Positions 8,624 through 15,597 of a stretch of DNA of 64,000 nucleotides are shown here, piece by piece. Below the pieces are notes generated by a model. It did no database searches and was not told the DNA's origin. It saw only the letters and a list, made by a program, of their open reading frames with translations. The DNA lies in contig NZ_CP083553.1 of NCBI RefSeq assembly GCF_025144465.1, positions 2,912,001 through 2,976,000 on the forward strand. The letters run 5' to 3'. The DNA comes from Leisingera sp. S132. GTDB lineage: Bacteria; Pseudomonadota; Alphaproteobacteria; Rhodobacterales; Rhodobacteraceae. Position 1 is the first letter of the stretch; every line of letters starts with the position of its first letter. Position numbers and translations under genes: made by a program.

Positions 8624-9559
8624 ATGGCAATGCTGATCAGCATCGGCCACGACGGCTGGTACACCGAGGAACAGCTGGCGGAGGAACTGCGGGCGATGGC
8701 GCCCGGTGCCGATATCCGGCCGGTCTCTGCCCCCGGCAATCTGGACGACATCACGGTGCTGGCGGTCTCTGCCCTGAAGGGCGATCTGCCGGCGCATTTG
8801 CCGAACCTGAAGCTGGTGCAGAAACTGGGTGCCGGGGTAGACACCATCGTGGCGCACCCCAGCCTGGCACCGCATGTGCGCGTGGCCCGGCTGCGCCCGC
8901 TGGAACCTGCGCATGAGATCGCGGAGTTCTGCCTGGCCTATGTGCTGCGCGATCAGCGCAATATGCTGGCCCATGCCGCCTCGCAGTCCCGCAGCGCCTG
9001 GGAACCGCTGGCGCCAAAACGCCCGCAGGAGAGCACCGTGGGTGTTCTGGGACTGGGCCATATCGGCGGCATGACGGCGCGGCTGATGCGCAGCCTCCGG
9101 TTCCGGGTTCTGGGCTGGAGCCGCTCGCCCAAGGAGATCGAGGGCGTGGACTGCCGCCATGGCGCAGCGGCGCTGCCGCAGATGCTGGGCGAATGCGATT
9201 ATGTCTGTGCGATCCTGCCCTCCACCCCCGCCACCCGGCAGCTGATGAACGCGGAGAGGCTTGCAGCGATGAAGCCCGGCGCGGTGCTGATCAATGCAGG
9301 CCGCGGCGATCTGGTGGATGAACCGGCCTTGCTCGCGGCGCTGGACACGGGCACGCCCGGCCATGCGGTACTGGATGTGGTGAGCAAGGAACCCCTGCCC
9401 GCGGACAGCCCGCTGTGGGCGCATCCGCAGGTCACCATTACCCCGCATGTGTCGGGCTGGCACCTGGGTGATGCGCTGAAGGACGTGGTGGAAAACCTGC
9501 GGCGGCTGGAAGCGGGCGAAGACCTGCTGCACGAAGTGGACCGTGAGCGGGGGTACTGA
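8624..9559 (+). CDS. D-2-hydroxyacid dehydrogenase, glyoxylate/hydroxypyruvate reductase A-like
   Basis: A 311-residue NAD(P)-dependent dehydrogenase. The nucleotide-binding loop is GLGHIGG (about residue 145). The catalytic Arg, Glu and His lie in NAGRGDLVDE, VVSKEPLP and TPHVSGWH. The pattern resembles GhrA, which reduces glyoxylate or hydroxypyruvate, but the 2-oxoacid used here cannot be fixed from sequence. The ATG at 8624 follows a GGAGG ribosome site. It converges on gcvH across a bidirectional hairpin. Confidence 0.88.
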   Translation: MAMLISIGHDGWYTEEQLAEELRAMAPGADIRPVSAPGNLDDITVLAVSALKGDLPAHLPNLKLVQKLGAGVDTIVAHPSLAPHVRVARLRPLEPAHEIAEFCLAYVLRDQRNMLAHAASQSRSAWEPLAPKRPQESTVGVLGLGHIGGMTARLMRSLRFRVLGWSRSPKEIEGVDCRHGAAALPQMLGECDYVCAILPSTPATRQLMNAERLAAMKPGAVLINAGRGDLVDEPALLAALDTGTPGHAVLDVVSKEPLPADSPLWAHPQVTITPHVSGWHLGDALKDVVENLRRLEAGEDLLHEVDRERGY

Positions 9560-9616
9560 GCAGGCGCGGCAGCGCGCCTCTGCTTCTTTCTGACCTGAAT
9601 TACCCCGGCGGAGGCA

Positions 9617-9646
9617 CCGCCTTGTTTCCCGCAGGAAACAAGGCGG
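9617..9646. terminator. Bidirectional hairpin terminator between the dehydrogenase gene and gcvH
   Basis: A perfect 13-bp stem with loop CGCA (arms 9617-9629 and 9634-9646) lies in the gap between convergent genes. ATTT follows on the plus strand. It probably ends both transcripts. Confidence 0.75.
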
Positions 9647-9666
9647 ATTTCGACAGGGCAGCCGGA

Positions 9667-10026
9667 TCAGCCGATGAAATCCTTGTAGCCGGCCTCATCC
9701 ATGTAATCGTCCATCGGCGACAGGTCCGCAGGCTTCATCTTGAAGAACCAGGCACCGCCCTCGGGGTCGTCGTTCACCTTGCCGGGATCGTCGGCCAGCG
9801 CCTCGTTCACCTCGACGATCTCGCCGTCCAGCGGGGCGAGGATGTCGGAGGCGGCCTTGACCGACTCAATCACCACGATCTCGTCATCCTTGGACACCTC
9901 GGTGCCCGGCTCGGGCAGCTCGACATAGACAACCTCGCCCAGCTGCTCGGCGGCGTGGGCGGTGATGCCGACGGTGATCAGGTCGCCCTCGGGCAGCAGC
10001 CACTCGTGTTCCTCGGTGTATTTCAT
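9667..10026 (-). CDS. gcvH: Glycine cleavage system H protein
   Basis: A 119-residue lipoyl carrier that shuttles the aminomethyl group of glycine between the P, T and L proteins. The lipoylated lysine lies in [10 protein letters not shown], and the start MKYTEEHEW and [19 protein letters not shown] are characteristic. The ATG at 10026 has an AAGGA ribosome site; a longer open frame reaching 10167 is not used. gcvT and gcvP are not in the window. I see no glycine riboswitch in the 170 bases upstream. Confidence 0.96.
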   Translation of the reverse strand: MKYTEEHEWLLPEGDLITVGITAHAAEQLGEVVYVELPEPGTEVSKDDEIVVIESVKAASDILAPLDGEIVEVNEALADDPGKVNDDPEGGAWFFKMKPADLSPMDDYMDEAGYKDFIG

Positions 10027-10166
10027 TGGGGTGTTTTCCTTCGAAGAGGCGTGGGTTTCAATGTCTCTGGCCGCCGGAAATGGCGCCGCACATGGCAAGG
10101 GAGCCCCCTCGCATACGCGGGTATACGGTATCAACGGGCGGGGCTGCCGATCAAGACGGCAAATCA

Positions 10167-10197
10167 CCCGGAGGCTGAGATTTTGCAGCCCTCCGGG
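10167..10197 (-). terminator. Hairpin terminator after the glutamine synthetase-like gene
   Basis: A GC-rich stem (arms 10167-10177 and 10186-10197, one bulged base) starts directly after the stop codon of the glutamine synthetase family gene. It separates that gene from gcvH downstream. There is no long U-tract. Confidence 0.6.
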
Positions 10198-10200
10198 GCT

Positions 10201-11649
10201 TCAGAACAGGTTGAAATACTCCGCCTGCTCCCATTCGCTGACGGTATCGAGGTAGCGTTCCCACTCAAAGGTCTTGAGCTGCAGCAGGTAGTCTGCGGTC
10301 TCCGCGCCCAGCGCCTCGCGGCACAGGGTTGAGCCTGCGAACCCTTCCAGCGCCTGGCCCAGCGAGCGCGGCAGGCGGTCGGCGTCTTCGCTGTAAGGCG
10401 ACAGGGTGGGTTTCGGGGCCTCCAGACCTTCGCGGATGCCCGCCGCGCCCGCGATGATCTGGGCGGCCAGCGCGTAATAGGGGTTGGCGGAACTGTCCGG
10501 GGCGCGGTTCTCAATCCGGCTGGCGGGGTCATGGGGCTGCATCAGCGCGCGCAGCATGGCGCCGCGGTTGTCCTCGCCCCAGCCGATGCGGCTGGGGGCC
10601 AGCTGGAACGGCAGGTAACGTTTGTAGCTGTTCACCGTGGGCGCGATCAGCAAGGAGGTCTCGGACGCGTATTTCAGCAGACCAGCCATCCAGGCGCTAG
10701 CAGGCGGGCTGAGCATTCCGGCGGTTTCCGGCATGAACAGGTTGCGTCCGGTGGCCAGTTCCTGCAGCGACTGGTGGACGTGCCAGCCGTTGGCCATGGC
10801 GTTGTCCAGCCGCGGCTTGGCCATGAAGCTGGCGTGCAGGCCATTGCGGGCGCAGACCTCCTTGACCATGGTGCGGAACATCACCATCGCATCCGCCTGC
10901 GCCATGGCACTGTCGGGGGCAAATGTGAACTCGACCTGGCTGGGGCCCATTTCGATTTCCACCGAGCGCACGGGCAGGCCCAGTTTCTGAGCGTTGCGGC
11001 GCAGCAGGTCCAGGATCCCCTCAACCTCGCCATAGCGGGTTTCGGTCAGATACTGGTAGCCCTGCGTCAGGTTGCGGGTCTGCACCGGGGCGCCGGGGCG
11101 GGAGGCTTGCGTATGGGCAGCGGATTTATCGGCAAGTTCGAACAGGTGAAATTCCACCTCCAGCCCGAAGGTGGCAGCCATGCCCTGCGCGGCCAGCATC
11201 TCCACCTGCCGCTGCAGCACCGCACAGGGCGCAAACGGGATGGGCTGGCCATCCGGGTAGACCGGGGTGCAGAAAATCCAGGCGGAATGGCCGGACCAGG
11301 GCAGCGCCCGCCAGGTGTCCGGGCGCGGCACCAGCAGCACATCGCCCGCCCCCTGCATCGGCCCGGCCAGGTCCGCGCCCTCCTCCCACACCGGGAAGGC
11401 GGTGCGGTGCGAGGTATCCTTGAGCAGCAGGGTTGCGGGCACGTTGAGGCCGCGATCGAAAACGCCGGCGAAGGCGTCCGCCATCACCGTCTTGCCGCGC
11501 AGCAGGCCGTGCTGGTCGGGGAACAGCACCCGCACCGTCTCGATCCCGTCGAACTGGGCGCGCGACGCGATCTCCGCCGCCTTGCGGCAGTCCTCGGGGG
11601 TCAGCAGCCCCAGACGGGCCAGTTTGCCGGATGTGAAATCTTCTGCCAT
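10201..11649 (-). CDS. Glutamine synthetase family protein (GlnA-like ligase)
   Basis: A 482-residue protein of the glutamine synthetase superfamily, which forms gamma-glutamyl or related amide bonds using ATP. The C-terminal catalytic domain shows FGLEVEFHLFE and SVEIEMGPSQVEFTF (metal-binding glutamates), NGWHVHQSL (the HxH ATP/metal motif), and NSYKRY followed by NRGAMLRA and ENRAPDSSANPYYALAA. The N-terminal domain has PDQHGLLRGKTVMAD, usual in the gamma-glutamylpolyamine-synthetase-like branch. It is probably not the nitrogen-assimilating GlnA. The ATG at 11649 precedes MAEDFTSGKLARLG. It is divergent from an IclR regulator, which may control it. Substrate unknown. Confidence 0.85.
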   Translation of the reverse strand: MAEDFTSGKLARLGLLTPEDCRKAAEIASRAQFDGIETVRVLFPDQHGLLRGKTVMADAFAGVFDRGLNVPATLLLKDTSHRTAFPVWEEGADLAGPMQGAGDVLLVPRPDTWRALPWSGHSAWIFCTPVYPDGQPIPFAPCAVLQRQVEMLAAQGMAATFGLEVEFHLFELADKSAAHTQASRPGAPVQTRNLTQGYQYLTETRYGEVEGILDLLRRNAQKLGLPVRSVEIEMGPSQVEFTFAPDSAMAQADAMVMFRTMVKEVCARNGLHASFMAKPRLDNAMANGWHVHQSLQELATGRNLFMPETAGMLSPPASAWMAGLLKYASETSLLIAPTVNSYKRYLPFQLAPSRIGWGEDNRGAMLRALMQPHDPASRIENRAPDSSANPYYALAAQIIAGAAGIREGLEAPKPTLSPYSEDADRLPRSLGQALEGFAGSTLCREALGAETADYLLQLKTFEWERYLDTVSEWEQAEYFNLF

Positions 11650-11768
11650 GGGCGGCCTCTCGGGTGTGGAGCCACTTGAAATTGCACCGGAAATGCCCTG
11701 CCGTCCAGCCAGCAGCCATTTTTGCCGCAACCCGTTGCGCAATCTGGATATTGCGGGGCCTTTGCGCC

Positions 11769-11797
11769 TTGACAGCGTTCGCAAAGCGAACATTGTT
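11769..11797 (+). promoter_or_regulatory. Candidate promoter with an IclR-type palindromic operator
   Basis: TTGACA at 11769-11774 is followed by a perfect inverted repeat GTTCGC-AAA-GCGAAC at 11777-11791, and by an AT-richer stretch near 11790-11797 where a -10 box would lie. IclR-family operators are often GTTCGN-type palindromes. Its position between the divergent ligase and regulator genes fits shared control and autoregulation. Confidence 0.5.
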
Positions 11798-11832
11798 GCC
11801 AGCATCCGCACAATGCCCGGCCGGGCAGCGGC

Positions 11833-12639
11833 ATGACGGGAACAGAACGGGACGGCCAGGTAATGACAGCGGCAGATCAGGACAGGAATATTTCGTCAAG
11901 CTTTGCCAAGGGGCTGGCGGTACTGGCGGTGTTTGACGCCGAGACCCCCAGCATGACGCTGGCAGAGATTGCCCGGCGCAGCGGCCAGGACCGCGCCACC
12001 GCCCGCAGGGGCGCGCTGACGCTGGTGCAGGCGGGCTATCTGCGCCAGGACGGGCGGATGCTGTCGCTGACGCCGCGGGTGCTGGCACTGGCGGGCGGGT
12101 TCCTGCAGGCCAACCAGTTCGGCCGCCGGGTGCAGCCGGTTCTGAACCGCCACGCCCGGCAGATGGAAATCGAGGTGACGCTGGCGATGCTGGATCAGGG
12201 CCGGGTGCTGCTGCTGGCGCAATCCACTGTCGAGCACGGTCACATCACCTATGGCTTCACCGCCGGTTCGCATATTCCGCTGGCGCACACCAGCCTGGGG
12301 CGGATGCTGCTGGCCGGGCTGCCGGAGGACGAGGCTGCCCAGCTGCTGGCAGAAACGGACCTTCCGCGCCACACAGAGGCCTCGCTGACCGATCCCGCCG
12401 CCATTCTCGAGCGCGTGGCAGGCGCCCGCGCGCAGGGGTATTGCCTGACGGACAGCGAATTCGAGTCCGGGATCACCGGCTATGCGGTGCCGGTGTCGCG
12501 GCCCGGCCAGACGCCAATCGTGGCCGGCTGTTCTGCGCCGCGGGGCCAGCAGCCGGAGGCGGATGCCGAGCGGCTGCTGCGCGGGCTGCAGCTGTGCGCG
12601 GCAGAGCTGCGCCAGGCGGAAGCGGTGGATCACCTTTAG
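11833..12639 (+). CDS. IclR family transcriptional regulator
   Basis: A 268-residue regulator. Residues 22-85 form the winged-helix domain (SSFAKGLAVLAVFDAE, MTLAEIARRSGQDRATARRGALTLVQAGYL). The rest is the IclR effector-binding domain with HTSLGRMLLAGL and QGYCLTDSEFESGITGYAVPV, closest in style to PcaR/PobR-like members. ATG at 11833 is used; ATG at 11863 is possible. It is divergent from the glutamine synthetase-like gene, with a palindrome in the shared region, so it likely regulates that gene and itself. The effector is unknown. Confidence 0.9.
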   Translation: MTGTERDGQVMTAADQDRNISSSFAKGLAVLAVFDAETPSMTLAEIARRSGQDRATARRGALTLVQAGYLRQDGRMLSLTPRVLALAGGFLQANQFGRRVQPVLNRHARQMEIEVTLAMLDQGRVLLLAQSTVEHGHITYGFTAGSHIPLAHTSLGRMLLAGLPEDEAAQLLAETDLPRHTEASLTDPAAILERVAGARAQGYCLTDSEFESGITGYAVPVSRPGQTPIVAGCSAPRGQQPEADAERLLRGLQLCAAELRQAEAVDHL

Positions 12640-12653
12640 GGTCAGGACCCTAA
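12636..12653 (+). terminator. Short palindromic hairpin at the end of the IclR gene
   Basis: Arms TTAGGGTC and GACCCTAA with a two-base centre overlap the stop codon of the regulator gene. It could be a terminator or, being so compact, a protein-binding palindrome for the gene downstream. Confidence 0.35.
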
Positions 12654-12719
12654 GCAGCACCTTGCAAAGCCCCTGCCCTGCGCTAGGCTGAGGCCAGTGA
12701 TTTCCGCAGGAGCATTTCG

Positions 12720-13034
12720 ATGATGAAACAGACTGCATTGGCAGCGGCACTTTGCGCTGCGCTGGCCCCGGCTGCCGGGGCCAAGGGCGTAGAAGGCAAG
12801 CAGGTTACCGTGCTGGGCCGCGATTGGGTGGTGGCCCCGGTGGAGGACGACCCGGGCCGCTACAGCGCCACCCGGATGAACCTGGAGCATTTGGCCTTCC
12901 GCCCGCCCGCGGTGCTGACCGCGCGCCAGGCGGTCAGGGCCATTCGCACCGCTACCGGCTGCAGCGTCAACCTGGACACGATGGTGCGCAACATCACCGG
13001 CACCTACTATGCCCGGGTGATCTGCCGCAAATAG
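12720..13034 (+). CDS. Small secreted protein of unknown function
   Basis: A 104-residue protein with a clear signal peptide (MMKQTALAAALCAALAPAAG, cleavage near AGA). The mature part of about 80 residues has two cysteines (in ATGCSVNLD and ARVICRK) that could form a disulphide in the periplasm. AGGAG lies upstream of the paired ATGATG start. I do not recognise the family. It stands alone between the IclR regulator and the GAPDH-family gene. Confidence 0.7.
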   Translation: MMKQTALAAALCAALAPAAGAKGVEGKQVTVLGRDWVVAPVEDDPGRYSATRMNLEHLAFRPPAVLTARQAVRAIRTATGCSVNLDTMVRNITGTYYARVICRK

Positions 13035-13155
13035 GAACATGCCTGTCGCTTGCGCGGTTTGGCAGGGTTTTTCTGAAACATCCTCTTGGGAAATGTGATC
13101 ATTTTCCGGAGGACAGCGGATTGAGCGGCGCCAATGCGCCTGCCATAGATTGCCC

Positions 13156-14139
13156 ATGAAACTTGCTATCAACGGATTCGGCCGCATCGGCCGCGCCATC
13201 CTGCGCCAGATTCTGACCACCGCGCGCGGAGACGGCATCGAAGTGGTGCGGATCAATGATATCGCACCCTTGGACATGTGTGCCTATCTGTTTCAGTACG
13301 ACAGCACCTTTGGCCCTTTTGCCCATCCGGTGGAGCATGGCGGCGATGCGCTGCAGGTGATGGGCCGGTCCATCCCTGTCAGCCATGAACCGGATCTGAC
13401 CAAGGTGGACCTGAGCGGCGTCGATCTGGTGCTGGAATGCACTGGCATTGCGCGGACGTCCGATGTGGCGGAGCGCGGTCTGAAGGCGGGCGCTGCCAAG
13501 GTGCTGATCTCCGGCCCCTCCCCGGCGGCTGAGCTGACCGTGGTGCTGGGCGCCAACGAGGAGACCCTGGGCGATGCGCGGATCGTCTCCAATGCCTCTT
13601 GCACCACCAACGGGCTGACGCCGCTGGTCAAACTGCTGGACAGCATCGCAGGTATCGACACCGCGCATATGACCACCATCCACTGCTACACCAACTCGCA
13701 GCCGATGGTGGACGCGCCGCGCGGCGATTTCGCGCGCTCGCGCGGTGGCGCGCAGTCGATGGTGCCGACCACCACCTCCGCCATGCATCTGATCGACGAG
13801 GTGCTGCCGCATCTGAAAGGCCGGGTCAGCGGCGCCGCGGTGCGGGTGCCGACGGCCAGTGTTTCAGCGGTGGACCTTGTGGCGCAGCTGAAAACCCCGA
13901 TGAAGGCAGCGGAGTTCGACGCCGCCCTGCGCGAGGGTGTTGCCGCGTCCAAGGTGCTGGGCTGGACCGACATGCCGCTGGTCTCCTCCGACCTGCGGGC
14001 GCGGCCTGAATCGCTGGTGATTGCCGGGCCGGAAACCCGCATGGCCGGAGAAAGCCAAGTGCGGGTCTTCGGCTGGTATGACAACGAATGGGGGTTCTCC
14101 GCCAGGATGCTGGATGTGGCGCGGCTGATGGCCGGGTAA
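13156..14139 (+). CDS. Glyceraldehyde-3-phosphate dehydrogenase family protein (divergent)
   Basis: A 327-residue enzyme. It has the NAD-binding NGFGRIGRAIL and the active-site SNASCTTNGLTPLVKLLD with its catalytic cysteine. The catalytic histidine lies in TTIHCYTNSQP. Classical glycolytic enzymes have YTxxQ followed by RRxRAAxxNIIPxxTGAAKAV; here the segment reads NSQPMVDAPRGDFARSRGGAQSMVPTTTSAMHLI. This lacks GAAKAV and resembles erythrose-4-phosphate dehydrogenase-like members (AQSxxP). It may therefore not be the main glycolytic GAPDH. The ATG at 13156 is used; an in-frame TTG at 13150 is less likely. No strong ribosome site is visible. Confidence 0.85.
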   Translation: MKLAINGFGRIGRAILRQILTTARGDGIEVVRINDIAPLDMCAYLFQYDSTFGPFAHPVEHGGDALQVMGRSIPVSHEPDLTKVDLSGVDLVLECTGIARTSDVAERGLKAGAAKVLISGPSPAAELTVVLGANEETLGDARIVSNASCTTNGLTPLVKLLDSIAGIDTAHMTTIHCYTNSQPMVDAPRGDFARSRGGAQSMVPTTTSAMHLIDEVLPHLKGRVSGAAVRVPTASVSAVDLVAQLKTPMKAAEFDAALREGVAASKVLGWTDMPLVSSDLRARPESLVIAGPETRMAGESQVRVFGWYDNEWGFSARMLDVARLMAG

Positions 14140-14163
14140 TCCCTTGTCCACCGCCCCGGCTGC

Positions 14164-14185
14164 AAGCCCGCCTTTGGCGGGCTTT
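14164..14185. terminator. Bidirectional terminator
   Basis: The stem AAGCCCGCC-TTT-GGCGGGCTT is flanked by A and T residues on the proper sides. It lies in the 47-base gap between the convergent GAPDH-family and membrane-protein genes. Confidence 0.85.
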
Positions 14186-14186
14186 G

Positions 14187-14795
14187 CTATTCCTGCGGGC
14201 AGCGCCGCTTGCCGGCCAGGCGCAGCCAGCGGAAGATCAGCGTCAGCGCCAGCATGCAGACAGCAAGGCCGATCAGATCGCCCGCGGCATAGACCGCCAT
14301 GACCGGCATCTGATCGCCGGGAAAGATGAGGCCCGAAAACACCACCGACTGCCCCGCCGAGTTGATCAGCGAGGCAAGCGCGCCAATAGCAAGCAGGCTG
14401 GTCCAGGAAATCCGCCGCGACTGGCCGGCATAAAGGGTCCAGCCGAACATCCCCGCGATTTCAAAGGCCGCAAAGGCTGAAACCGCGCTCACGGCAATGG
14501 ATTGCAGAAGCACCGGCTCCATCACCTGCCGCACGCCGTCGTCGGTGAAAATCAGTTCCGACAGGAACGCGCCGGCGGCCAGCGGCAGCACCGCACGCCA
14601 TCCCAGCAGCCAGACCGCCAGCACCCGCACCCCGTGGGGCAGGTAGACCAGGCTGGCAAAGACCGTGATTTCCGGCAGGAACACCCCCTGCACGGGGGTC
14701 ACAACCCAGGCAGTGAGGCCGTGGCAGATGATATAAGCGGCGGTGATCACCGCAAAACTTTGAAGGCCAGCAAACAGCTGCAAAACTCGTCTCAT
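14187..14795 (-). CDS. Integral membrane protein, MASE1-like sensor region without output domain
   Basis: A 202-residue protein that is almost entirely hydrophobic, with about six predicted membrane segments. The segment PEITVFASLVYLPHGVRVLAVWLLGWRAVLPL resembles the start of MASE1-type membrane sensor domains, but no kinase or GGDEF part follows. The ATG at 14795 (MRRVLQLFAGLQSF) is preferred; 14831 would add a short charged extension. It lies 66 bases downstream of the small winged-helix gene on the same strand, so the two may form a sensor-regulator unit. The assignment is tentative. Confidence 0.65.
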   Translation of the reverse strand: MRRVLQLFAGLQSFAVITAAYIICHGLTAWVVTPVQGVFLPEITVFASLVYLPHGVRVLAVWLLGWRAVLPLAAGAFLSELIFTDDGVRQVMEPVLLQSIAVSAVSAFAAFEIAGMFGWTLYAGQSRRISWTSLLAIGALASLINSAGQSVVFSGLIFPGDQMPVMAVYAAGDLIGLAVCMLALTLIFRWLRLAGKRRCPQE

Positions 14796-14861
14796 GCCGC
14801 TCCCTTTAGACGGGAGCGGGAAAACCTGCAATCCGCGGAATGCAGGACCGGTGCGGCGCCG

Positions 14862-15164
14862 TCACTTTGCCGCAGGATTGAAACTCACCACGTAATGCTT
14901 GGCCTTGCTGCCGCCGGCCCGCTTGATCAGCCCCAGCTCCAGCAGCGACTTGAGCGTGCGGTGGAAGGTGGCCTGGGCGAGCCCCTTGACCAGCCGGTGA
15001 TTGCGGATCTGTTCGGATTGCACCGCCTCGCCCGGCGTCTTTGTCAGCGCATTGGCCGCCAGCAGCACATCCCGCTCTGACCGGCTCAGGCGGTCCAGGC
15101 CAAGATCACGCTCCATCTGGTGAAGCATGTCGCGAAGTTCGAAAATTGGTCTCAACCGGTCCAA
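14862..15164 (-). CDS. Small winged-helix (MarR-like) DNA-binding protein
   Basis: A 100-residue protein. Residues 25-95 look like a winged helix: LSRSERDVLLAANALT, then VKGLAQATFHRTLKSLLELGLIKRAG as the recognition helix, and SKAKHYVVSF as the wing. Similar small regulators are common in roseobacters, mostly uncharacterised. It starts at ATG 15164 or possibly 15128. An 11-base inverted repeat pair (15215-15225 and 15270-15280) in its upstream region is a candidate operator. Confidence 0.7.
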   Translation of the reverse strand: MDRLRPIFELRDMLHQMERDLGLDRLSRSERDVLLAANALTKTPGEAVQSEQIRNHRLVKGLAQATFHRTLKSLLELGLIKRAGGSKAKHYVVSFNPAAK

Positions 15165-15214
15165 AACCGCTCTCCCGGATCCTCATAAACCGCGCCCCGG
15201 CAGGGCCAGGGTGA

Positions 15215-15280
15215 AATGATACCACACAACTTTATCAAACTGACAATTATATGGACAGTAAAATCATGCGTGGTATCATT
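15215..15280. promoter_or_regulatory. Spaced inverted repeat in AT-rich promoter region
   Basis: Perfect arms AATGATACCAC (15215-15225) and GTGGTATCATT (15270-15280) flank a 44-base AT-rich segment, which contains TATAAT on the minus strand and CTGACA on the plus strand. This looks like two operator half-elements bracketing a promoter, most simply for the winged-helix gene at 15164. The gap between the winged-helix gene and tamA (15165-15597) holds this element and the hairpin at 15339; no gene is visible. Confidence 0.5.
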
Positions 15281-15338
15281 CCAGTCAGGCTGGCTGCGTT
15301 GTGAGTGGTGGCTGCGCCTGACGTTGCTCTTGTTCTTT

Positions 15339-15386
15339 GTTAAACAGTGACAGCTCCGGCGGGATACCCGCTGGAGCTGGTTTAAC
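15339..15386. other. Orphan terminator-like hairpin
   Basis: The inner stem at 15351-15379 (13 bp, one G-T pair, loop ATA) is extended by outer arms GTTAAAC (15339-15345) and GTTTAAC (15380-15386), leaving five bulged bases on one side. It resembles a bidirectional terminator, yet no annotated gene ends here on either strand. It could close a small RNA transcribed from the AT-rich region at 15226-15269, or insulate tamA. Confidence 0.45.
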
Positions 15387-15597
15387 TTATCACATACCCC
15401 GTTCCGCTTTCCAATGCTGATTGGCTGCCGCCGCAGCCCCGCCGCCCATGCGCGGCAATCCGCCGTTGCCGGACGCCGGCGGATTGCCGCCGCTTTGCCG
15501 GTTCCATCCCTCAATTTTCCCGTGCTAGGCTTGCTTTGGAACGCCTGGGCCTCAGCCGGGGTCAGGCGGCAATTTTACGCCCGCTGCCGGAGCAGAC

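Noticed and set aside
10027-10166. Possible glycine riboswitch upstream of gcvH
   Set aside because: I could not find the paired aptamer conserved segments; a covariance search would settle it.
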